The notes below the pieces were generated by a model that had not been told where the DNA came from, searched no databases, and saw nothing but the letters and a program-made list of their open reading frames with translations. Source: DATJLY01 sp035604615 (lineage in GTDB: Bacteria > Pseudomonadota > Alphaproteobacteria > ATCC43930 > CGMCC-115725). Taken from it: DNA of 64,000 bases. Where the stretch lies: assembly GCA_035604615.1 (NCBI GenBank), contig DATNID010000055.1:70509-134508 (forward strand). The letters are read 5' to 3'. The translations under genes and the position numbers were made by a program. Of the stretch, positions 1-8,807 are shown piece after piece; position 1 is the first letter of the stretch; every line of letters starts with the position of its first letter.

Positions 1-1
1 G

Positions 2-2065
2 CGTCCCGACCTCTTCGAGCTGTGGGGCGAATGGAAGGGCGCGCTCACGTCTCTCCCTGATCCGCGCTTCGACAGCGAGAACGGGCGCAAGCGGCTCGAG
101 GCGCTCTACGGCGTACGCGTGCTCGACGGCTTCGGCAATTTCGGCCGCGCCGAGCTGGCGGCTTTGGGCGCGCTCGTCGATTACGTCGCGCTGACGCAGC
201 AGGGCAAGGTGCCGCCGCTGCTGCCACCGCGCCAGCTCGCCGCGGGCGCGTTCCTCGAGATCGACCCGGCGACGCGGCGCAATCTCGAACTCGGCGAGAC
301 CCTCGCCGGCGAGCGCAAGGGCAGCCTGCTCGCGACCATCGACCGCAGCGTCACCGGCGCCGGCGCGCGCCTCCTCGCATCTCATCTCGCGGCGCCGCTG
401 ACAGACCGCGCCGCGATCAACGAGCGGCTCGACGCGGTCGCCTTCCTCGCTGGCGAGGAGCGCCTGCGCCGCGACATCCGCGACCTCTTGCGCCGCACCT
501 CCGACATGGCGCGCGCGATGGCGCGGCTGGCGCTGGGGCGCGGCGGCCCGCGCGATTTGGCGAGCTTGCGCGACACGCTGGGCGAAACCGCGACCCTGCG
601 CGGCCTCATGCGCGGCAAGGGCGTGCCGCCGCTCCTCGCCCGCGCCGAGCGCGATCTGGGCGAGCATTTCGCTCTGGTCGATCGCCTGACGCGCGCGCTT
701 GCCGCGGACCTGCCGGTGCTCGCGCGTGACGGTGGCTTCATCGCGCGCGAATATTCCCCCGCGCTCGACGAATTGCGGGGCTTGCGCGACGAGAGTCGGC
801 GCATGGTGACCAATCTCCAGGCGCGTTATGCCGGGGAGAGCGGCGTTCCCTCGCTCAAGATCCGCCACAACAACATCCTGGGCTATCACGTCGAGGTGAC
901 GCCGCTTCACGTCGGCAAGCTCGGGCCCGGCTTCATCCATCGCCAGACCATGGCGTCCTCGGTGCGCTACGGCACGGTTGAATTGGGGGAGCTCGAAAGC
1001 AAGATCTCAAGCGCCGCCGACAAGGCGTTGGCGCTAGAGCTCAAATGCTTCGAGGACCTGGTCGGCGAGGCGGTGGCGCGCGCCGAGGCGATCGCGCTTG
1101 CGGCCGCGTCGCTCGCCGCGCTCGACGTGGCGGCGGGGCTCGCCGAGCTGGCAGCGGAGGAGCGCTATTGCCGGCCGCAGATCGAGGACGGGCCGGGGTT
1201 CGAGATCGTCGCCGGCCGCCATCCCGTGGTCGAGGCGGCGCTCAGGAGCGCGCACGGGCCGGGCTTCGTCGCCAATGACTGCGCGCTCGAGGCGGGCCGG
1301 CGGCTGTGGCTCCTCACCGGCCCCAACATGGCCGGCAAGAGCACGTTCCTGCGCCAGAACGCGCTCATCGCGGTGATGACGCAGATGGGATCGTTCGTGC
1401 CGGCGGAGCGGGCGCGGATCGGCGTGGTCGACCGCCTGTTCAGCCGGGTGGGCGCGGCCGACGATCTGGCGCGCGGGCGCTCGACCTTCATGGTCGAGAT
1501 GGTCGAGACCGCATCGATCCTCAACCGCGCCACGCCGCGCTCGCTCGTCATCCTCGACGAGATCGGGCGCGGCACGGCCACCTTCGACGGCTTGTCGATC
1601 GCATGGGCGACGATCGAGCATCTGCACGAGGTCAATCGCTGCCGTACCCTGTTCGCGACCCACTTCCACGAGCTGACGGCATTGGCGACCAAGCTCGCCG
1701 ATCTCGCGTGCTATGCGATGCGGGTCAAGGAATGGCAGGGCGACGTGGTGTTCCTGCACGAGGTGGCGCCGGGCGCGGCCGACCGCTCCTACGGCATCCA
1801 CGTGGCAAAGCTCGCAGGCCTGCCGGCGCCGGTGGTGGCGCGCGCCGAGGAGGTGCTGAAGACGCTCGAGAGCGGCGAGCAGGGGAGCGCGCTGACACGC
1901 CTCGCCGAGGATTTGCCGCTCTTTGTTGTAGCGCGCGCGGCGCCGGCGCCGCCCGCCCCCTCGGCGCTCGAGACGGCGCTCGGCGCGGTGCGGCCCGACG
2001 AGCTGAGCCCGCGCGAGGCGCTCGAACTCATATACAAGCTCAAAGGGTTGGCAGACGGGAAATGA
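2..2065 (+). CDS. mutS: DNA mismatch repair ATPase MutS (5'-truncated by window edge)
   Basis: MutS binds base mismatches and small loops and, through its ABC-type ATPase, recruits MutL to start strand repair. The frame is open from the left edge of the window, so the N-terminal mismatch-reading domain and the true start are missing. The part present runs from the connector/lever region through the ATPase. A Walker A motif TGPNMAGKST is encoded near 1317-1346, a Walker B LVILDEIGRGT near 1546-1580, and the signature region RSTFMVEM lies between them. The C-terminus ends in the usual short helical tail (LELIYKLKGL). MutS next to glnD is a common alphaproteobacterial arrangement. Here two binding-protein genes sit between them. 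Confidence 0.97.
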   Translation, partial: RPDLFELWGEWKGALTSLPDPRFDSENGRKRLEALYGVRVLDGFGNFGRAELAALGALVDYVALTQQGKVPPLLPPRQLAAGAFLEIDPATRRNLELGETLAGERKGSLLATIDRSVTGAGARLLASHLAAPLTDRAAINERLDAVAFLAGEERLRRDIRDLLRRTSDMARAMARLALGRGGPRDLASLRDTLGETATLRGLMRGKGVPPLLARAERDLGEHFALVDRLTRALAADLPVLARDGGFIAREYSPALDELRGLRDESRRMVTNLQARYAGESGVPSLKIRHNNILGYHVEVTPLHVGKLGPGFIHRQTMASSVRYGTVELGELESKISSAADKALALELKCFEDLVGEAVARAEAIALAAASLAALDVAAGLAELAAEERYCRPQIEDGPGFEIVAGRHPVVEAALRSAHGPGFVANDCALEAGRRLWLLTGPNMAGKSTFLRQNALIAVMTQMGSFVPAERARIGVVDRLFSRVGAADDLARGRSTFMVEMVETASILNRATPRSLVILDEIGRGTATFDGLSIAWATIEHLHEVNRCRTLFATHFHELTALATKLADLACYAMRVKEWQGDVVFLHEVAPGAADRSYGIHVAKLAGLPAPVVARAEEVLKTLESGEQGSALTRLAEDLPLFVVARAAPAPPAPSALETALGAVRPDELSPREALELIYKLKGLADGK

Positions 2066-2077
2066 ACGCGACTTGGA

Positions 2078-3103
2078 TCAGTGCGCCGCGGCGTTCGTCT
2101 CGGGACGGTCGACGGCATAGCGCTGGTCGACAACTGTGGCGGCGAGCACGCTGCCCTTGATGGCGCCGATCGAGCGATACCAGTCGATCTGGTCTTGGGT
2201 CGCCGCCATATCGACCCGCGCGTCGCGGTCGAAATAGGGCAGGCCGAGCGCCACGCGCGCGGGCGGCTGCTCGACCCACTTGGCGATGACGTCGAGAACC
2301 GCAGCGGCGGTCGGCTCGTCCTTGCGCATGCCCTGCGCATCGGTGAAGGCGACGTAATAGTCGCGCACCGCCTTGCGGTAGGCGGCGAGGAAGTGCTTCA
2401 CGGTGTCGCTATGATGGTCGACCATGTCGCGCGACGCGAACATGAGAAAGGCCGGCGTGTAGCCGGTCAAGTCGCCGACCCAACCGATCAGCTTCACCTC
2501 GTCCTTCTCGATGAGCGGCAGGGCGTTGGTCGAGTCGAAGACGGCGGCGTCCGCCCGGCCGCCGGCGACCGCCGAGGCGATGTTGGGGTTCGACTGCAGC
2601 GGCATGAGCGTCACCGTGCTCAAGTCGAACCGCTCTTTCGCCGCGATCTTGCCGAGGCTGTATTGCAGGCCGGTGCCCATCTGCGTCAGCGCGAAGGAAT
2701 GTCCGGGCAGATCGCGTGGCGATTTGAGCCCGGCCGCGAAGGCCTTGTTCGAGGCGACGAGGGCGAGGGCATGGAAGCTCGGCGCCTCGGCGGCGCCGCT
2801 CGCGACGATGCGCACGCGCCCGTCCACGCCCAGATTGTAAAGCGCGGCCGTCTGGGCGGCGTCGCCGAAATCGAGATCGCCCGACGCCACCGCGACGGCG
2901 ACCGGCGCCTGCGCCTGAAAGATGGTGAGTTGCGCGTCGAGCCCTTCGGCCGTGAAATAGCCCTTGGCGAGCGCGACCGCGATCGGCGCGCAGTTCGCGA
3001 TCTTGCTGACGCCGATCTTGATCGTCTCCGCCGAGGCCGCCGAGGCTGCGCTCAAGGCAAGAAATGCGAAGGCCGCTATGGCCGTGGTCCGTGCCCACCC
3101 CAT
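2078..3103 (-). CDS. ABC transporter substrate-binding protein, NitT/TauT family
   Basis: Periplasmic solute receptor of the NitT/TauT/SsuA type (NMT1-like fold), which delivers nitrate, sulfonate, pyrimidine or related small solutes to an ABC importer. The chosen ATG at 3103 gives 341 residues and is preceded by a GGAGG Shine-Dalgarno 7 bases upstream. An open extension further upstream has no ribosome-binding site. The N-terminus is a typical Sec signal peptide ending ASA before ETIKIGVSK, and the family pattern of a lysine-rich beta strand followed by LAKGYFTAEGLD is present. No permease or ATPase gene is adjacent, so it is an orphan receptor and its ligand cannot be named. It converges on mutS with a 12-base gap and is divergent from the next binding protein. 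Confidence 0.85.
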   Translation of the reverse strand: MGWARTTAIAAFAFLALSAASAASAETIKIGVSKIANCAPIAVALAKGYFTAEGLDAQLTIFQAQAPVAVAVASGDLDFGDAAQTAALYNLGVDGRVRIVASGAAEAPSFHALALVASNKAFAAGLKSPRDLPGHSFALTQMGTGLQYSLGKIAAKERFDLSTVTLMPLQSNPNIASAVAGGRADAAVFDSTNALPLIEKDEVKLIGWVGDLTGYTPAFLMFASRDMVDHHSDTVKHFLAAYRKAVRDYYVAFTDAQGMRKDEPTAAAVLDVIAKWVEQPPARVALGLPYFDRDARVDMAATQDQIDWYRSIGAIKGSVLAATVVDQRYAVDRPETNAAAH

Positions 3104-3345
3104 GTCGTTCCTCCCATGGCAAGGTCGTCGCGCCGCTTGATTTGCTCGGGCCGCGCTTCGCGAAACCCTAGCACGGGGGAGGCGGGCTCGCGCCTGCTTC
3201 CTCGGACTGGCCCAATGAACGAATAGGGCCGGAAGCGGCAAACCGCGCCTGGCGCCCACCACCTGATCCCGCGCCCCGTGACCTCGCCAGCCCGCAATGC
3301 TACCCTTTCGCCCGGCCCGCCGCAGAACGGGCGAGGGAGGGATCG

Positions 3346-4566
3346 ATGAAGCTGGCGCTTGCCCGTCTTGCCGTTCCGCTGTGCCTCGCGCTCATGGCCG
3401 CCCCGGCCTGGGCCGAGAAGCAATACGCACCCGGAATCAGCGATACCGAGATCAAGTTCGGCCAGACCTTACCCTTGAGCGGCCCGGTCTCGGCCTATGG
3501 CCAGATCGGGCGCGCCGAGGCCGCCTATTTCCGCATGATCAACGACCAGGGCGGGGTCAACGGGCGCAAGCTCGAATTCGTCCAGCTCGACGACGGCTAC
3601 AGCCCGCCCCGCACCGTCGAGCAGACGCGCAAGCTGGTCGAGGAAGAGCAGGTCGCCTTCGTCTTCAGCACCATCGGCACGCCGGGCAACATGGCGATCC
3701 GCAAATATCTCAACGACCGCAAGGTGCCGCAACTTTGGGTCGGCTCCGGCAGCAGCCATCTTGCCGACCCCGAGCATTTCCCCTGGACCATGGCGTTCCT
3801 GCCGAGCTACCTGGTCGAGGGCCGGGTCTATGCGAAATACATCCTCTCGCATACCCCCGACGCCAAGGTCGCGGTGCTCTACCAGAACGACGATTTCGGC
3901 AAGGACTTGCTCCAAGGGTTCCAAGAGGGGCTGGGCGCGGCGGCGGCGAAAATGATCGTCGCTTCGGCCTCCTACGAGGTCAGCGACCCGACCATCGACC
4001 AGCAGGTGCTGTCGCTCCAGGGCTCCGGCGCCGATACGCTCTTCACCGTCGTCACCCCCAAATTCTCGGCCCAGGCGATCCGCAAGGTCTACGACATCGG
4101 CTGGAGGCCGCGCTATTTCGTCAGCTACACCGGCAGCGCCGTCGCCGCCGTGCTGAAGCCGGCCGGGCTCGAGAAATCGGTGGGCCTGGTTTCGACCGCC
4201 TATTTGAAGGACCCCACCGATCCGCAATGGAAGGGCGATCAGGGCTACAAGGACTGGCTCGCCTGGATGGAAAAGTACCTGCCGGGCGGCGACACCGCCG
4301 ACCTCTTCAACGTCACGGGATATGTCGAGGCCTCGGTGCTGGTGCAGGTGCTCAAGCGCTGCGGCGACGACCTCTCGCGCGAGAACATGATGCGGCAAGT
4401 AACCCATATCGAGAACCTGGCGCTGCCGATGCTGCAGCCGGGGATCGTGTTCAGCACCTCGCCGACCGATTACACCCCGGTGAAATCGATGCGGCTGGTG
4501 CGCTTCGACGGCACCACCTGGGTCCCGTTCGGCGACCCGATCGACGGCCGCCTGTCGCAGCGGTGA
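3346..4566 (+). CDS. ABC transporter substrate-binding protein, branched-chain amino acid (LivJ) type
   Basis: Periplasmic type I binding protein (Peripla_BP_6 class) of the high-affinity branched-chain amino acid/amide/aromatic acid uptake family. The 406-residue product opens with a clear signal peptide (AAPAWA before EKQYAPGIS), followed by the family hallmark DTEIKFGQTLPLSGPVSAYG. The ATG has a strong GAGGGAGGG ribosome-binding sequence. The central NDDFGKDLLQGFQ segment is typical of the interdomain region. No LivHMGF transporter genes are next to it, so the ligand is unknown; homologues often serve aromatic or short-chain acids. It sits between mutS and glnD, a place where other alphaproteobacteria usually have nothing, so it looks like a local insertion. 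Confidence 0.88.
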   Translation: MKLALARLAVPLCLALMAAPAWAEKQYAPGISDTEIKFGQTLPLSGPVSAYGQIGRAEAAYFRMINDQGGVNGRKLEFVQLDDGYSPPRTVEQTRKLVEEEQVAFVFSTIGTPGNMAIRKYLNDRKVPQLWVGSGSSHLADPEHFPWTMAFLPSYLVEGRVYAKYILSHTPDAKVAVLYQNDDFGKDLLQGFQEGLGAAAAKMIVASASYEVSDPTIDQQVLSLQGSGADTLFTVVTPKFSAQAIRKVYDIGWRPRYFVSYTGSAVAAVLKPAGLEKSVGLVSTAYLKDPTDPQWKGDQGYKDWLAWMEKYLPGGDTADLFNVTGYVEASVLVQVLKRCGDDLSRENMMRQVTHIENLALPMLQPGIVFSTSPTDYTPVKSMRLVRFDGTTWVPFGDPIDGRLSQR

Positions 4567-4613
4567 CGGGCGTAATGGCTTCGCAGGGGGTGGCGGTGTA
4601 GGATGGCGCCGCT

Positions 4614-7388
4614 ATGAGCCTCATCCAGCGCCAACGCGACATCGTCGACCGCCGCGCGCTTCAGGCGGCGCTCGAAGCGCTCGCCGAAGAGGGCGAGCCC
4701 CAGCGCGCCCGTGTCGCCGACCTCTTGAAGCAGGCGCTGCAGGCCGGCCGCGAGGAGGCGCAGCGGCGCTTCGAAGCCGGCGCCTCGGGTACCGAGACGA
4801 CGCGGGCGCTGGCGTTTCTCGTCGATCAGATCATCCGCGTACTATACGACTTCACCGTCGCCAATGTTTATCCGCTTGCCAATCCGACCGAGGGCGAACG
4901 CATCGCGTTGATCGCCGTCGGCGGCTATGGCCGCGGCGAGCTGGCGCCCTTCTCCGACATCGACCTCCTGTTCCTCTATCCTTACAAGCAGACGCCGCAC
5001 ACCGAGCAGGTGGTGGAGTACCTGCTTTATACGCTATGGGACATGGGGCTCAAGGTCGGCCAGGCGACGCGCTCCATCGACGAGACGCTGGCGCGGGCCA
5101 AGACCGACCTCACCATCCGCACCGCCGTGCTCGAGGCGCGCTATGTCTGGGGCGACCAGCAGCTCTATCTCGACCTGAAGCGCCGCTTCGAGGCCGAAAT
5201 CATCAAGGGCTCGGCCGCCGCTTTTCTCGAGGCGAAGCTCGAAGAGCGCGACAAGCGCCACGCGCGGCTCGGCGAATCGCGCTACCTGGTCGAGCCCAAC
5301 GTCAAGGAAGGCAAGGGCGGCCTGCGCGATCTCCACACGCTGTTCTGGATCGCGAAATACATCTATCGCGTCGACAGCGTCGACGAGCTTGTTGAACGCC
5401 ACGTGCTCGAGGCCGACGAGGCGCAGCGCTTCGCGCGAGCGCAGAATTTCCTCTGGACCGTGCGCTGCCATCTCCACTTCATCACCGGCCGCGCCGAGGA
5501 CCGCCTGACCTTCGATCTGCAGACCGAAGTGGGCCGCCGCATGGGATACACCGACCATGCCGGCACCCGCGGCGTCGAGCGGTTCATGAAGCATTATTTC
5601 CTGGTCGCGAAGGACGTGGGCGACCTGACGCGCATCTTCTGTGCGCTGCTCGAAGCCGAGCTTCAGCGCCAGCCGCGCCTGTCCTGGCGGCGCTGGAGCT
5701 TTCGCAAGCGCCACGTCGACGGCTTCACGGTCGATGGCGGCCGGCTCGACGTCGCGAACGAGCGCGCGTTCCGCGACGATCCGGTCAACCTGATCCGCCT
5801 CTTCCACTCCGCCGAGGAACACGGGCTCGACATCCATCCGCACGCGCTGCGTCTCATCACCCAGTCGCTGAAGCTGATCGACGGCGCCCTCCGCGCCGAT
5901 CCCGAGGCGAACCGGCTCTTCATGGAGATCCTCACCTCGCGCAAGGATCCCGAGACCGCATTGCGGCGCATGAACGAGGCCGGCGTCTTCGGCCGCTTCA
6001 TCCCCGATTTCGGTCGCGTTGTCGCGCAGATGCAGTACGACATGTATCACGTGCACACGGTCGACGAGCACACCATCATCGCGATCGGCATCCTGCACCA
6101 GATTGAGAGCGGCGAGCTGAAGAAGGATCTGCCGCTGGCGTCGGCTCTCATTGAGAAGATCGTGTCGCGCCGCGCGCTCTTCCTCGCGCTGCTGCTGCAT
6201 GACATCGCCAAGGGACGGGGCGGCGACCATTCCATCCTCGGCGAGAAGGTGGCGGAGAAGCTGGGGCCGCGGGTCGGGCTCACGGCCGAAGAGACCGAAA
6301 CGATCGCTTGGCTGGTGCGCTGGCATCTGCTGATGAGCAACACCGCCTTCAAGCTCGACATCGACGATCCTGAGACGATCCGCAGCTTCGCCGAGCGCGT
6401 GCAGTCGCCCGAGCGGCTCAATCTCCTGCTCATTCTCACCGTATGCGACATCCGCGCAGTCGGCCCCAAGGTTTGGAACGGCTGGAAGGCGACGCTCCTG
6501 CGCGAGCTCTATCACCGCGCCTTTGAGCTCATGTCGGGGGGCCTAGTTGGCGATACCGCCGACGTGCGCATCAAGGCCAGGCAGCAGGCGGTGCGCGAAT
6601 TGCTGCGCGACTTCTCCGACGCGGAGTTCGCCGGTTTCGCGGCCAAGACCTATCCCAACTACTGGCTGTCGTTCGATCCGCAGACGCTGGTGCGCCACGC
6701 GCGGTTGACGCGCGACGCCGAGCGTCGCGGCGCGCCCTTGACCGTCGATACGCGGGTCGATCCGGCACGCGCGGTCACCGAGGTGACGCTCTATACCGCC
6801 GACCATCCCGGCCTCTTCTCGCGCATCGCCGGCGCGCTTGCGCTCGCCGGCGCCAACATCGTCGACGCGAAGATCCTAACGCTCTCGAATGGCATGGCTC
6901 TCGATACATTCCTGGTGCAGGACCGCCAGGGCGGCGCCTTCGACCGGCCCGAGAAGCTTGCCAAGCTCGCCGTTCTATTCGAGAACGTGCTGTCGGGCCG
7001 GGTGAAGCCGCATATCGAACTCAATGCGCCGCCCGCGATCGAGAGCCGCACGCGGGTCTTCGCGGTGCCGCCGCGCGTTCTGATCAGCAACACCGCGAGC
7101 CGTACTCACACCGTGCTCGAGGTCAACGGCCGGGACCGGCCGGGGCTGCTGTTCGAGCTGACGCGCGCCCTGACGCAGCTCAACCTGCAGATATTCGGCG
7201 CCAAGATCTCGACCTACGGCGAGAAAGTGGTCGACGTTTTCTATGTCAAGGACCTGTTCGGCCACAAGGTCGAGCACGAAGAGCGGATCAAGGCGATCCG
7301 CGAGCGGCTCACCGCGGTCCTGGCAGAGGCGCAAGAGGCCGCGCCGGCGCCGCGGCGGCGTACCCGGGCGCGCAGCGCCGCCGAATAA
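4614..7388 (+). CDS. glnD: [Protein-PII] uridylyltransferase/uridylyl-removing enzyme GlnD
   Basis: GlnD is the primary glutamine sensor of the nitrogen regulatory cascade. It uridylylates PII proteins when glutamine is low and removes UMP when it is high. The 924-residue length is normal. Domains in order: a nucleotidyltransferase with GGYGRGELAPFSDIDLL near residues 103-119 (metal-binding D-x-D), a helical linker, an HD phosphohydrolase with HDIAKG at about 529-534, and two C-terminal ACT domains starting near 724 and 833 (TADHPGLFSRI and GRDRPGLLFEL) that bind glutamine. All expected catalytic motifs are intact. A short RBS (AGGA) precedes the ATG. ptsP, another nitrogen-signalling gene, lies 38 kb downstream. 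Confidence 0.97.
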   Translation: MSLIQRQRDIVDRRALQAALEALAEEGEPQRARVADLLKQALQAGREEAQRRFEAGASGTETTRALAFLVDQIIRVLYDFTVANVYPLANPTEGERIALIAVGGYGRGELAPFSDIDLLFLYPYKQTPHTEQVVEYLLYTLWDMGLKVGQATRSIDETLARAKTDLTIRTAVLEARYVWGDQQLYLDLKRRFEAEIIKGSAAAFLEAKLEERDKRHARLGESRYLVEPNVKEGKGGLRDLHTLFWIAKYIYRVDSVDELVERHVLEADEAQRFARAQNFLWTVRCHLHFITGRAEDRLTFDLQTEVGRRMGYTDHAGTRGVERFMKHYFLVAKDVGDLTRIFCALLEAELQRQPRLSWRRWSFRKRHVDGFTVDGGRLDVANERAFRDDPVNLIRLFHSAEEHGLDIHPHALRLITQSLKLIDGALRADPEANRLFMEILTSRKDPETALRRMNEAGVFGRFIPDFGRVVAQMQYDMYHVHTVDEHTIIAIGILHQIESGELKKDLPLASALIEKIVSRRALFLALLLHDIAKGRGGDHSILGEKVAEKLGPRVGLTAEETETIAWLVRWHLLMSNTAFKLDIDDPETIRSFAERVQSPERLNLLLILTVCDIRAVGPKVWNGWKATLLRELYHRAFELMSGGLVGDTADVRIKARQQAVRELLRDFSDAEFAGFAAKTYPNYWLSFDPQTLVRHARLTRDAERRGAPLTVDTRVDPARAVTEVTLYTADHPGLFSRIAGALALAGANIVDAKILTLSNGMALDTFLVQDRQGGAFDRPEKLAKLAVLFENVLSGRVKPHIELNAPPAIESRTRVFAVPPRVLISNTASRTHTVLEVNGRDRPGLLFELTRALTQLNLQIFGAKISTYGEKVVDVFYVKDLFGHKVEHEERIKAIRERLTAVLAEAQEAAPAPRRRTRARSAAE

Positions 7389-7391
7389 GTC

Positions 7392-8765
7392 TCAAGTCCG
7401 CGGCGGCGCCAGCACCCGCTGATAGAGATAGCCGAGCGCGACGAGACTGGCACCGAGGCCGAGGAACGACGCCGCGCGCAGCAGGCCCGACAGCGCCGCC
7501 ATGTCGAACAGGAAGACCTTGGTCGTGACCAGCGCTCCGACCGCGATGCCAGCAAGCCGCAGCGCGCGCCAGTTCCACACCATGCCGGCAAGCACGAGGC
7601 TCGCTCCATAGACGAGCCAGACCGCAGAATAGACGTACCACTCGCCATCCGAGGTCGGGCCAGCGACGATATATTCGCCGTGGAACAGGTGGCGGGTCTC
7701 GAGCGACAGATAGACGAACGCAAGCAGCAGCGCGGCGACGCCGGCACAGGCGGCGGGACCGGGAAACGCCATGCGGCGGAAAGCTCGATAAAAGAATGCC
7801 CCGAAGATTGCGGGCACGAGATAGGCAAACAGCAAGGCATTGAAGAACGGCAGCGCGCCGATCGCTTCGCGTGCCCATAGCGGGTTGGTCGCTAGAACCG
7901 GACCGGTCAGCAGATTGAACGCGCCGCCCGCCAGCAACAGCGGCCACGCGACGCGGCGCGCCCAATGCGCCTGTTTCGCGCCGCGCGGCAGGGTGCCGAG
8001 CGAAATCGCAAGCCAGGCGTCGGATTGCAGTCCCTGCTCGAGCAGGTCATAGCGCGGGCGCGCGATCGAGCCGTTGAGCGCGTGGCGGATCTCGAGCGAG
8101 GTCAGCGCGACGAATATCGCGATCATGCCGCCCTCGAGCACGTCGACCAGGAGATCGTCGCCGCTGCGCCGGAAGCCGCGCGCCGCCACGAGAAACGCAA
8201 GCCAAGGCACGCCGTAAAGATAGAGCAGCAGATTGAAGACCGGCGCGGGCCCGATTTCATACTGACCGAGCGACGGGTTGAGCAGCAGCCGCACCAGGAC
8301 GATCGCGGCCAGAATCAACGCCGTGGTACGGATGGCGCGCACGCCCGTGCGATCGTAGAGCCACACCAGCGCCGGCAGCTGTAGCGACAAGGCGATGGTG
8401 AGCCAGCCGAGCCGCAGCGACATGGCGATGGCGAGGCTGATCGCCGCCACCGTCGCGACCGCGTAGGCGGCGAGCACGGCGTTGGACGCGGCCGGCTGGG
8501 CCGGTCTGAGACGCTCGGTCGCGATCAGCTCGATGGCGGCAAGCCCCAGCGCGATCGCTGCCCAGGGCAGGCTCGGGGCCATCAACACGGCGCGCCAGTA
8601 GACGAGGGCGAGGATGGCGACGGGCATTCCCGCCGACACGAGCGCCCAGCGACCAGGCCGTGGCACGCGAGTCATCGCGACCGCGCCGCCGATCCCGAAC
8701 ACCGCCGCCACGGTGGCCGCGAAGCCGAGATAGGGTTGCGACAAGGTGGGCGGCGCGAGGAACAC
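7392..8765 (-). CDS. DUF2339 membrane protein, C-terminal half (separated by an in-frame TAG)
   Basis: This frame continues, without any frame change, from the stop codon that ends the preceding half at 8808-8810. Fifteen sense codons separate that stop from the first possible GTG (8765). The 457 residues are almost entirely hydrophobic helices with short loops, rich in Ala, Leu and Arg, as expected for the C-terminal membrane part of DUF2339 proteins, whose usual length is near 850-900 residues. Together the two halves would give about 858 residues. The function of DUF2339 is unknown. Either this is a recently broken gene, or the halves are made separately, or the stop is a sequence error. 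The 3' end converges on glnD with a 3-base gap. Confidence 0.7.
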   Translation of the reverse strand: MFLAPPTLSQPYLGFAATVAAVFGIGGAVAMTRVPRPGRWALVSAGMPVAILALVYWRAVLMAPSLPWAAIALGLAAIELIATERLRPAQPAASNAVLAAYAVATVAAISLAIAMSLRLGWLTIALSLQLPALVWLYDRTGVRAIRTTALILAAIVLVRLLLNPSLGQYEIGPAPVFNLLLYLYGVPWLAFLVAARGFRRSGDDLLVDVLEGGMIAIFVALTSLEIRHALNGSIARPRYDLLEQGLQSDAWLAISLGTLPRGAKQAHWARRVAWPLLLAGGAFNLLTGPVLATNPLWAREAIGALPFFNALLFAYLVPAIFGAFFYRAFRRMAFPGPAACAGVAALLLAFVYLSLETRHLFHGEYIVAGPTSDGEWYVYSAVWLVYGASLVLAGMVWNWRALRLAGIAVGALVTTKVFLFDMAALSGLLRAASFLGLGASLVALGYLYQRVLAPPRT

Positions 8766-8807
8766 GAAGCTGCTGGTCGGAGTGGCGAAGGATGTCCGCC
8801 CGAATTC

